Assembly (NCBI GenBank): GCA_003142185.1
Contig: PLOR01000042.1
Coordinates: forward strand, 4,875 to 68,874
Reading direction: 5' to 3'
DNA from: Bryobacterales bacterium
Lineage (GTDB): Bacteria > Acidobacteriota > Terriglobia > Bryobacterales > Bryobacteraceae
Length of the DNA stretch: 64,000 nucleotides
The stretch's first letter is position 1. Each line of letters opens with the position of its first letter. Positions 24,701-31,803 of this stretch are shown here, piece by piece. The position numbers and the translations under genes were made by a program. The notes under the pieces are model-generated. The model saw nothing but the letters and a program-made list of their open reading frames with translations, was not told where the DNA came from and did no database searches.

Positions 24701-25445
24701 TCGTACCCAGCGATCGCAGCTTCAGGTCGAAAGTGCTGTAGGGCTGCGCGCCCACCACCAGATCGCCCTCGATGCCTTCGGCCGTGCTCTTGCCGACCAC
24801 AAAGGCGGGAGTGCCGTCGGCCCCAATGCGCATCGCTTCCATCATGTCGGCCTGGATTTCGTTCTTATACTTTTCGCTCACTACGCAAACGCGGAATGCC
24901 GTCACGTCCAGCTTGAGAAACTCCGCGTCGGCCAGCAGGCTCTCCAGATCCAGCTTGTCGGGGTGATGGCCCATCACGTCGCGCAGAGCCCAGAACTGCC
25001 CCTGAGCGGCGGCGCAGCGTCCGGCTTCGGCGGCGCGCATGGCATCCGGGTGCATCGAATCGAGCGGCAGGTCACGGCTGTAAAAGCGGACCTTTCCGGT
25101 GTCGATGAAATTTTTTTTCAGCTCGCCGAAGGTCTGCGTGTGAAACGACTGGCAGAAGGGGCACTGATAGTCCGTGAACTCAACCATCGTGACCGGCGCG
25201 TTCTTGGAGCCCAGCATCTCGGCGCCCTCCAGGTTCATCTTGATCTTGACCGGCGGGCCGGCGAGCTGTTGCTGCTGCCGTTCGAGCAACTGCCGGATCT
25301 GCCGCAGTTCCTGAAGAATCTCTTCGGCCTGCTGGCGTGTGATGCCCGGCTCCTGGTTGGCGCCGCCGGCAGCGACCTGTGCGCGCACGCCCGGCAACAG
25401 CAATGCCAGCGCCGCGCACGTCGCAATTCGTAAGAAGTTTCTCAT
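24696..25445 (-). CDS. DsbA/BdbD-like exported thiol-disulfide protein
   Basis: A 249-residue protein with a signal peptide (residues 1-22), a Gln/Glu-rich coiled coil at about 35-62 and a thioredoxin-fold domain of the DsbA family. The active site is CPFC (C95-C98) in VEFTDYQCPFCQSF, and the cis-Pro loop is DGTPAFVVG. The family introduces or rearranges disulfides in exported proteins. AGGAG lies four bases before the ATG. The gene lies 102 bases downstream of the exported methyltransferase gene on the same strand. No DsbB-like or VKOR-like partner is adjacent. Confidence 0.87.
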   Translation of the reverse strand: MRNFLRIATCAALALLLPGVRAQVAAGGANQEPGITRQQAEEILQELRQIRQLLERQQQQLAGPPVKIKMNLEGAEMLGSKNAPVTMVEFTDYQCPFCQSFHTQTFGELKKNFIDTGKVRFYSRDLPLDSMHPDAMRAAEAGRCAAAQGQFWALRDVMGHHPDKLDLESLLADAEFLKLDVTAFRVCVVSEKYKNEIQADMMEAMRIGADGTPAFVVGKSTAEGIEGDLVVGAQPYSTFDLKLRSLGTK

Positions 25446-25547
25446 TCCACTCCTGGAAATTCATTAAACAAGTGTTGTGGGGCGGTCCCCCTGGACCGCG
25501 GCCGACGCCCTCGTCGGCCCCGCCTCAGGCATCCCGACTATTAGACC

Positions 25548-26216
25548 CTAATTCTTCTCCAGCATCAGCATGTATTGCACGTCGCGGACATGCTCCTTCT
25601 CTTCCAGCAGGTGAAAGTGGTTGGCCTCCACCTCCTTGATGACGTCGGGCATGTCCAGGCGGATGTGCGTGAGCGCCCGCCCGTTGGGCATCGCCGACTC
25701 CCTCTTGTAATACTCTACGATGATTAGCTTGCCGCCGTCCTTGAGCGCCTTGTGAATCGCGGCCAGCATCTTCTCCGGATAATCGAAGTGATGGTAGACG
25801 TCGAGCGCCAGCGCCATGTCCAACTGGCCTTCGGCCAAGCCCGGATCGGTCTCGGTGCCCTTGACGAAGGTCACGTTTTCCAGGCCGGCTTGGTTGACTT
25901 TCAACTTGGCGGCGGAAAGAAAATCGTCGAAGATGTCTTCGGCGATCACGTGGCCGCCGGGCCCGACACCTTTACTGAGATACGGCAGCATGAATCCCAC
26001 GCCGGTGCCGATGTCGGCCACCGTCATGCCCGGTTGGAGGCCCATCTCGCGAATCAGCAGCCCCGGCTTCTGCGTCTGTTCGCGTTGCGGACTGCCCAGC
26101 CCGGCCGCCATTTGCTTGCGCTGTTCCTCGGTCTGATAACCGCTGTTGGCTTCGCGCGCGACCTGCGCCGCCAGACTGGCCGCCAGGACCAAAGCTAAGC
26201 ACGCAATCTTTTTCAT
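25548..26216 (-). CDS. Class I SAM-dependent methyltransferase with signal peptide
   Basis: A 222-residue protein whose first 18 residues (MKKIACLALVLAASLAAQ) form a clear signal peptide. The rest is a Rossmann-fold methyltransferase: motif I is VADIGTGVGF near 66-75, an acidic loop is VIAEDIFDDF, motif IV is LDMALALDVYHHF, and GGKLIIVEYYK is the post-motif strand. Export is odd, because S-adenosylmethionine is made in the cytoplasm. GGGAG lies eight bases before the ATG. The cargo and substrate are unknown. An alternative is that the hydrophobic start is an uncleaved anchor. Confidence 0.82.
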   Translation of the reverse strand: MKKIACLALVLAASLAAQVAREANSGYQTEEQRKQMAAGLGSPQREQTQKPGLLIREMGLQPGMTVADIGTGVGFMLPYLSKGVGPGGHVIAEDIFDDFLSAAKLKVNQAGLENVTFVKGTETDPGLAEGQLDMALALDVYHHFDYPEKMLAAIHKALKDGGKLIIVEYYKRESAMPNGRALTHIRLDMPDVIKEVEANHFHLLEEKEHVRDVQYMLMLEKN

Positions 26217-26244
26217 AACAGTGGCTCCCTATAGTGGTGGGTGT

Positions 26245-26494
26245 ATGGAAACTCGGCGGCTGGCTTCGTATCAGGGCACGGCTTCAGCCGTGCCGCAACG
26301 CATCGGCAGCCAAAGGCTTTAGCCACTGGGGCTTTCCTGAGTCCACGGGGGCTGAAGCCCAAACCTCTCTTCCGATCCGTCGGCACGGCTGAAGCCGTGC
26401 CCTGATACAAAGCCTCCTGACAGACCAAAGCCTTGCGTACTCCTACGTTCCGATTCATGCGAATTTCACTAGGAATGGAGAGCTTCGCCATCTC
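26245..26494 (-). repeat. Large interspersed repeat (about 260 bp), copy A, reverse orientation
   Basis: This copy reads on the minus strand and matches copies at 36022-36286, 55196-55457 and 63375-63638. Outer arms GTATCAGGGCACGGCTT and its complement enclose small hairpins of the types CACGGCT/AGCCGTG, GGGCTTCAGCCC and GGCTNNAGCC. The 5' end encodes MAKLSIPSEI and here continues into a 92-residue frame that is only repeat sequence. It fills most of the 352-base gap between two divergent genes. Confidence 0.75.
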
Positions 26495-26568
26495 TAGGTC
26501 GCGCTCCCTATAGTGGTTATAATAACAGGCACTCGCGCCGGACTATCATAATAGAGCAGGCTCTCGCC

Positions 26569-26889
26569 ATGAAACACCGATTCCACCGAATCACTCTGCT
26601 GGCGGCCTTCGCCGCTCTATGCTTGGCCCAGGTTCCGCAACCTGAACCGCAGCCGCCGCCGGCGCCGCCGGTCAAGCTGCCCAACGGCAAGCTGCAGCGC
26701 GATGAGATCCTCAAAGAGGAGCAGGCCGAAAACCGCAAGGACGCGGAGGAACTGGTGGAACTGGCGCAGCAATTGCGCGGCGACCTGGAGAAGAACAGCC
26801 GCTATGTTTTTTCCCTTGCCGACCACAAGAAGGCCGAAGACATTGAAAGACTGGCGCACAGAATCCGCACTCGCATGCAGCATAATTAG
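26569..26889 (+). CDS. Small exported protein with Pro-rich linker and helical C-terminus
   Basis: A 106-residue protein with a signal peptide (MKHRFHRITLLAAFAALCLA), a Pro-rich linker (residues about 22-36) and a charged helix, probably a coiled coil, at about 42-100 (RDEILKEEQAENRKDAEELV). I do not recognise a named family. The next gene starts inside its 3' end, so the two are likely cotranscribed. Nothing indicates enzymatic activity; a structural or periplasmic adaptor role is a guess. Confidence 0.6.
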   Translation: MKHRFHRITLLAAFAALCLAQVPQPEPQPPPAPPVKLPNGKLQRDEILKEEQAENRKDAEELVELAQQLRGDLEKNSRYVFSLADHKKAEDIERLAHRIRTRMQHN

Positions 26890-28030
26890 CCTGCTGGCCT
26901 GTGGCATTGCCGTTGCGCAAGCCCCCGCGAAAAAGGCGGCCCTGGCTGTGATCGATGCGAACGACGCCGCGCATTGGCAGGCGGTGGCGAAAGAGGCCGG
27001 CTGGCAGATCGTCGTCCCCGATGGCGCATCTTCCGATCCTATCGATACGCGTGTGCTGGCCGTCGCCACCGCGGTGCGTTCTGCCATTCAGAACGGCGGC
27101 GTTGACCCGGCGCGCGTCTATCTGGCCGGCCGCGGCGATTCGGCGGCCGCGGTGTTCTATACCATCTCGCGCCTGCCCGATATGTTCGCCGCCGGGATCG
27201 CGATTGGCGGCTCGCCCCAGGCCGCGATCTCCACCGGGCGCATCTACACCGTCAATTTCAGCAATTCTCCCGTGCTGTGGGTCAGCGGCAATGACGCGGA
27301 TGAGGCCACCGCGCAGAAGCTGAAGGCCGCCGGCATGTGGATGGAATGGCGCTCCGCCACCGGCATGAAGAACGCCGATGTGTTCTCCTGGCTGGCAGCG
27401 CGCACGCGCGATCCGTTTCCGCTGGACGTGGATTGCGAAACCGATTCCCCCACGTTTGCGGGTTGTTTCTGGCTAACGCCCGGCAAGTTCGATGTCAACG
27501 AGAGCAACGATGTGCTGCCGCGTACCTTGGTGGCCACGGCTACCCCGGCCGCGCTGGACCTGGGCGCCTTCGGTTACAAGCCCGACGATCCCGGGCCCGG
27601 CGTGCTGATCTCTCACCTGCCGGAGAAATACTCCGGCCCGCTTAAGCTTGGCGACCGCATCACCGCCCTCGATGGACACCCCATCGCGGACGCTCACGAG
27701 TTCCAGACGATGATGACCAGAGCCACCGAGGAGGCGCATGCCGTCGTCATGATCCAGCGCGGCAAGGTGCGCACGCGAGTCGAGACGCGCATCCTGGTCC
27801 CCCACCACGATTTCGTGCCTACCGCGCGTGTTCAGGGCAAATACGACCCGGTACAGAAACAGATCCTCATCATCAGCCGCACCGTCACCGAAATGCGCGT
27901 TACCGTTCCCGAAGCCTGGGCCGGCGCCAGCCTCTTATGGAACGGCCTGGCGCTCGAGAAAATCGACCAGGCAGGCTGCGTTCTGCTGACCATCGACAAA
28001 GAGCTGCTGCACGCCGGCCCGTGCCAGTGA
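26843..28030 (+). CDS. Exported alpha/beta-hydrolase-like protein with C-terminal PDZ domain
   Basis: The frame carries a signal sequence ending ACGIAVAQAP. An alpha/beta-hydrolase-like region follows (DPARVYLAGRGDSAAAVFYT, DMFAAGIAIGGSP), and a PDZ domain lies at about 265-330 (GVLISHLPEKYSGPLKLGD, HEFQTMMTRA). At the nucleophile elbow, where hydrolases show GxSxG, the sequence reads GRGDS, so the Ser is shifted or lost. The open frame reaches back to 26702, but that part is a shadow of the upstream gene. I infer a TTG start at 26843, giving MKDWRTESALACS and a good signal peptide of about 28 residues. This overlaps the upstream gene by 47 bases. The start remains uncertain. Confidence 0.6.
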   Translation: MKDWRTESALACSIISLLACGIAVAQAPAKKAALAVIDANDAAHWQAVAKEAGWQIVVPDGASSDPIDTRVLAVATAVRSAIQNGGVDPARVYLAGRGDSAAAVFYTISRLPDMFAAGIAIGGSPQAAISTGRIYTVNFSNSPVLWVSGNDADEATAQKLKAAGMWMEWRSATGMKNADVFSWLAARTRDPFPLDVDCETDSPTFAGCFWLTPGKFDVNESNDVLPRTLVATATPAALDLGAFGYKPDDPGPGVLISHLPEKYSGPLKLGDRITALDGHPIADAHEFQTMMTRATEEAHAVVMIQRGKVRTRVETRILVPHHDFVPTARVQGKYDPVQKQILIISRTVTEMRVTVPEAWAGASLLWNGLALEKIDQAGCVLLTIDKELLHAGPCQ

Positions 28031-28229
28031 GGGGCGGCACTGGCCGGCCTCACAGCCCACCCCAGTCACCAATCTAACGAATACTTCCAACCCACAGTCG
28101 CCGCGTAGCTTACCGTCATTTCCCCGCCTCCGCCGGCCGCCTACGCCCAGCCTCCGTGTCACACTGAAACCGCAGGGGCTGGGCATGCCCGGCCCGGCGC
28201 GAGGCACGCCCGGTTCGGCAACTGGGCTG

Positions 28230-28319
28230 AAATGGGTCCGATCGTTCCCACAAACGGCAAACCGTTTCGCCTGTTTTCAATAACTTGGGCCGTTTTCGTG
28301 GGAACGATCGTGCCCATTT
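28230..28319. repeat. Long imperfect inverted repeat upstream of the alkyltransferase-like gene
   Basis: Arms 28230-28251 (AAATGGGTCCGATCGTTCC...) and 28298-28319 pair with two mismatches, and the pairing extends inward through AAACGGC/GCCGTTTT. The loop is about 20-45 bases depending on pairing. It occupies the spacer 28031-28352, which also holds a GGGCATGCCC motif near 28176 and no gene. Confidence 0.6.
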
Positions 28320-28352
28320 TGGCGATCCGGAATCTGCTACGATTTGATCCAC

Positions 28353-28739
28353 ATGCTCCGCCGTTCGCATCGGCCCATAACCGCGCGCGAAGCATCGAGA
28401 AAACTGTTGCGCGCTCCCAGGGATGCGCGGCGCGACGCCGCTTTCCGCAAAGCCATCCGCCAGATCCCTCGCGGCAAGGTAGCCACTTACGGGCAGGTCG
28501 CCGCCGCCTCCGGCTACCCGCTCTATCACCGTCAGGTGGCGCAGTTGCTGCGCGCTTCTCCCGTGGGATCTCTCCCCTGGCAACGCGTCTTGGGATCCGG
28601 CGGCGCCATCAAGCTCCATGGCGAAGCCGCCCTGGAACAGCGCATGCGCCTAGAAATGGAAGGAGTCCGCTTTCGCGGCAAGTGCGTAGACATGGACGCC
28701 CATCAGCACCGCTTCCGGCCCTGGGAATTGGAGGAATAG
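28353..28739 (+). CDS. Alkyltransferase-like protein (ATL, MGMT-family DNA-binding domain)
   Basis: A 128-residue protein with the MGMT C-terminal DNA-binding fold: FRKAIRQIPRGKVATYGQVA, then the active-site region SLPWQRVLGSGGAI. Methyltransferases of this family have PCHRV with the alkyl-accepting Cys; here Cys is Trp (PWQRV), as in alkyltransferase-like proteins. ATLs bind O6-alkylguanine, bend the DNA and hand the lesion to nucleotide excision repair. I chose the ATG at 28353; a TTG lies nine bases upstream. About 30 basic residues precede the fold and may be poorly conserved. Confidence 0.85.
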   Translation: MLRRSHRPITAREASRKLLRAPRDARRDAAFRKAIRQIPRGKVATYGQVAAASGYPLYHRQVAQLLRASPVGSLPWQRVLGSGGAIKLHGEAALEQRMRLEMEGVRFRGKCVDMDAHQHRFRPWELEE

Positions 28740-28761
28740 ATCGCCGTGCGAGCGGCGCGCC

Positions 28762-28962
28762 TTATGCGGAGTCGCGATTCCGGCCGTTCGCCTCGGCTGT
28801 CGCCTGCATTGACGCGTGCGCCTCGCCGCTGGCATCTGCCTGCCCCGTTGGTGGCCGGCCGCGGCGCGGCCGGTCTTGCTGACACAGCTCCAGGCTTTCG
28901 ATGGCGGCATCCAAGTCCGCCAATTCCTGTCGCAACTGGGCGAGCACTTTCGTCAGGTCCAT
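28762..28962 (-). CDS. Small helical protein with RRGRPP tail
   Basis: A 66-residue protein: MDLTKVLAQLRQELADLDAA forms an amphipathic helix with heptad Leu, followed by a second short helix and a basic RRGRPP motif of AT-hook type. The ATG at 28962 has GAGGAG seven bases upstream, which favours it over an upstream ATG at 28977. I recall short acidobacterial proteins of this general plan, but no function is known. It converges on the alkyltransferase-like gene. The RGRPP motif may bind the DNA minor groove. Confidence 0.6.
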   Translation of the reverse strand: MDLTKVLAQLRQELADLDAAIESLELCQQDRPRRGRPPTGQADASGEAHASMQATAEANGRNRDSA

Positions 28963-28998
28963 GTGGGCTCTCCTCAAGATATCACTTCAATGCCCCCA

Positions 28999-29023
28999 GG
29001 TGGGGCATGCTTTAGCTTTGCCC
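28999..29023. repeat. Short hairpin repeat, GGGCA...TGCCC family (copy 2)
   Basis: The sequence GGGGCATGCTTTAGCTTTGC matches the family with one inserted T. It lies 58 bases before the start of the alkaline-phosphatase-superfamily cluster. Confidence 0.6.
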
Positions 29024-29080
29024 GTATCATCGGGATCCGCGGTATACTGATCGGCAACCGGGGCCAAACATCGCCAGCCA

Positions 29081-29941
29081 ATGCCCGCAGCTTCCATGAC
29101 AAATCAGCCGGGTAACTACGTCCTGATCGTCTTGGACAGTTGCCGCTACGATTCGTTCACCGCGGCGCGGCCTGCCACCATGCGCAAACTGGGGCGCCTG
29201 GAAAAGCGCTGGTCCTACGCCTCCTGGACCGCGCCCTCGCACTTCAACCTGCTGATGGGCCTGATGCCGCATTCCAGTCCTCGCAACATTTTGGCAACCG
29301 AATACTACCAGCGCGAATTCCTAAAATTCAACCAGCGCCTCGGGCTTCAGAACCTCGAGTTCAAATCCTTCCTGCCCCGTTTGTATCTACCCGTGCTCCT
29401 CCGCCAAATCGGTTACCGAACGCGCGCCATGGTTTCGCTCCCGGTCTTGAATCCAGCCACCATCCTCAACACCGGCTTCGACTCCTGGCAACTCATGGAC
29501 CACCACAATGACATGCGCGCCATGCTGCCGAAACTCACGTTCTCCGAGCAAGCCCCCACGTTCTGGCTGCTCAACACGGGCGAAACGCATTATCCTTATG
29601 CGCTGCCCGGCGAGCCGCCGGACGAATGGCCGGCCATCAGCGGCGTGCACGGCGTCTTTCGCCATCTCGACGAGCTGATTGTCGGCGGCAAACTGCCGCG
29701 AGCGCGGCGCGGTACTTTCAGCGCCGCGAAACTGGCGGCTCTGCGCAGCCGTCAAATCGATGCCGTGAAATATCTGGATCGTGTCGTCGAGGAGTTATTC
29801 GACCTGCTGCCGAAGAATACTTACGTCACCATCACCTCCGACCACGGGGAATTGTTCGGTGAAGACGGATACTTCGGTCACGGCCCGATTCAGCATGAGA
29901 AGGTTTTCGAAGTCCCCTTCGTCGAAGGACGTCTCCGATGA
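29081..29941 (+). CDS. Sulfatase-fold alkaline phosphatase superfamily protein (cluster gene 1)
   Basis: A 286-residue protein with the alkaline phosphatase/sulfatase fold. Metal ligand blocks are VLIVLDSCRYDSF (D19), GETHYPY and SDHGELFGEDGYFGHG. At the nucleophile position the loop is WTAPSH, with T50 where arylsulfatases carry Cys or Ser in C/S-x-P-S-R. The enzyme would therefore resemble Thr-dependent phosphatases or phosphotransferases rather than a formylglycine sulfatase. It has no signal peptide. It is about half the length of typical sulfatases, and the C-terminal subdomain is missing. Its stop overlaps the next gene start (ATGA). ATG at 29096 is an alternative start. Confidence 0.75.
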   Translation: MPAASMTNQPGNYVLIVLDSCRYDSFTAARPATMRKLGRLEKRWSYASWTAPSHFNLLMGLMPHSSPRNILATEYYQREFLKFNQRLGLQNLEFKSFLPRLYLPVLLRQIGYRTRAMVSLPVLNPATILNTGFDSWQLMDHHNDMRAMLPKLTFSEQAPTFWLLNTGETHYPYALPGEPPDEWPAISGVHGVFRHLDELIVGGKLPRARRGTFSAAKLAALRSRQIDAVKYLDRVVEELFDLLPKNTYVTITSDHGELFGEDGYFGHGPIQHEKVFEVPFVEGRLR

Positions 29942-31803
29942 CTCACTGGGGACTCTTCGCGTATATCGGTCCGGGCGCCGGGTTCGCGTTTCTCGGCTCT
30001 TTTCTTTCTCTCGTATTGGCCGTGCTGGCCGGCATCGCATCGATGGTCGTCTGGCCCTTCCGCATGGCCTGGGCGCTACTCTCGAGACGCCGGCGAACGC
30101 AGTTTCGGAAGGCCATCTTCCTGGGATTCGACGGTCTCGATCCGGTCATTACCGAAAAGCTGATGGCCGAGGGCAAGCTACCCAACTTCGCGCGATTGCG
30201 AGACCGCGGATCTTATCGCCGTCTCCGGACCACCTTCCCCGCCCTTTCGCCGGTTGCGTGGTCCACGTTTGCCACCGGTGTCAATCCGGCAAAACATAAT
30301 ATCTTCGACTTTCTGAGCCGCGATCTGCGGACTTACGCGCCGGAGCTGTCATCGGCGAAGGTGTGGCCTGCCACGCGATTTCTGCGGATCGGCAAATGGA
30401 GCTTTCCGCTGTCTCGCGCGGCAGTGGAAATGCGGCGCAAGAGCGAGCCGTTCTGGAAGATACTGGGGGCTCACGCGGTCCGCAGCACGATTCTGCGGGT
30501 GCCCGTGACATTTCCTCCGGAAGCATTCAATGGACGCGAGCTATCCGCCATGTGCACGCCCGACCTGCTAGGCACGCAGGGAACTTACTCGCGCTTCACC
30601 GCTGCCGAGGGCGCGCTCGCGGGGCCCGAGGGAACTCACGTGCCATTCCGCGTTCAAGATACCCGCATCGAGATTCAGGGCGAATCCTATCCAATCGCCA
30701 TCGGCGAATACACGCCTTGGATCCGGCTCAAATTCGGCCGCGCGCACGGCATCGTGCGCTTTTTGCTGACCCGCCGCGAGCCGGAAATCGACCTCTACGC
30801 AGCACCCGTGCAAATCGACCCCGAGAATCCCGCCTTGCCCATTAGCCATCCCCCGTTCTATGCCATCTATCTGGCGAAGTTACTCGGGACTTATGCCACG
30901 CTCGGCCTCGCGGAAGACACCTGGGCTCTCAACGAAGGCGCCATCGGCGAAGACGCGTTTCTCCGCCAGGCGGAACTCATCCAAAAGGAGCGCGAGGCGA
31001 TGTTCTTCAGCGCGCTCGAACGAACCCGCCGCGGCGTGGTGGCCTGCGTCTTCGATACCACAGATCGCGTGCAGCACATGTTCCACGGGCGGCCGGAAGT
31101 AATCGAGCCGCTCTACTGCGATATGGATCGAATCGTGGGGAAGACACTTGCGTATGCGGATCCGGACACGGCCCTATTCATCCTCTCCGATCACGGCTTT
31201 TGCGCGTTCCGGCGAGGCGTCAACCTCAACTCCTGGCTGCTCCGCGAGGGCTACCTGTCCCTCGATGCGGGGCTCACTGCATCGGGCGAGTATCTGGAAG
31301 GGATCGACTGGACGAAGACGCGGGCCTACACATTCGGGCTCGGCGGCCTCTATCTGAATCTGCGCGGGCGTGAAGCACATGGCATCTTGTCCAAGCAGGA
31401 AGCGGCGAAACTGCTGGACGAGTTAGTCCGCAAACTCACCGGGTTGGCCGATGAAGAAACCGGTGAAACCGCCATTCAATCCGTGTATCGGGCTTCGGAT
31501 ATCTATCGGGGTCCGTACCTGAATGCCGCGCCGGATCTGATCGTCGGCTACGCACCGGGCTATCGCGCTTCCTGGGATGCGGCCACCGGACGAGTCACTT
31601 CCGCGATATTTGAGGACAACCGCAAGGCCTGGCGCGGAGATCATTGCGTCGATCCGCCGCTCGTGCCGGGTGTCCTTTTCTCCAATCTCAAGATCACCGC
31701 CGCGGACCCCGGCATCGAGGACATGGCGCCCACCGCGCTGAGTCTCTTCGGCGTCGAAGCGCCCGCGTGGATGGAGGGCAGACCAGTCATTGCCACGGCG
31801 TGA
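29938..31803 (+). CDS. Membrane-anchored type I phosphodiesterase-like AlkP superfamily protein (cluster gene 2)
   Basis: A 621-residue protein with an N-terminal membrane hairpin (hydrophobic from about 7 to 48, with Gly-rich turns) and a large catalytic domain of the phosphodiesterase/nucleotide pyrophosphatase type. The metal Asp is in FLGFDGLDP (D65), the likely nucleophile is S104 in PALSPVAWSTF, and HNIFDF, DTTDRVQHMF, LSDHGFCAF and RGDHCVD supply further ligands. Family enzymes cut phosphodiesters or transfer phosphoryl groups. The start overlaps gene 1 (ATGA), and gene 3 starts 14 bases before its stop. It is a clear paralogue of gene 3. The native substrate is not known. Confidence 0.8.
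   Translation: MTHWGLFAYIGPGAGFAFLGSFLSLVLAVLAGIASMVVWPFRMAWALLSRRRRTQFRKAIFLGFDGLDPVITEKLMAEGKLPNFARLRDRGSYRRLRTTFPALSPVAWSTFATGVNPAKHNIFDFLSRDLRTYAPELSSAKVWPATRFLRIGKWSFPLSRAAVEMRRKSEPFWKILGAHAVRSTILRVPVTFPPEAFNGRELSAMCTPDLLGTQGTYSRFTAAEGALAGPEGTHVPFRVQDTRIEIQGESYPIAIGEYTPWIRLKFGRAHGIVRFLLTRREPEIDLYAAPVQIDPENPALPISHPPFYAIYLAKLLGTYATLGLAEDTWALNEGAIGEDAFLRQAELIQKEREAMFFSALERTRRGVVACVFDTTDRVQHMFHGRPEVIEPLYCDMDRIVGKTLAYADPDTALFILSDHGFCAFRRGVNLNSWLLREGYLSLDAGLTASGEYLEGIDWTKTRAYTFGLGGLYLNLRGREAHGILSKQEAAKLLDELVRKLTGLADEETGETAIQSVYRASDIYRGPYLNAAPDLIVGYAPGYRASWDAATGRVTSAIFEDNRKAWRGDHCVDPPLVPGVLFSNLKITAADPGIEDMAPTALSLFGVEAPAWMEGRPVIATA

Noticed and set aside
24585-25433. Plus-strand frame of 282 codons opposite the DsbA-like gene
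   Set aside because: It is antisense to a gene with a CPFC active site and signal peptide.
26213-26491. 92-residue minus-strand frame
   Set aside because: It is entirely sequence of the large interspersed repeat, read from the conserved mini-frame start.
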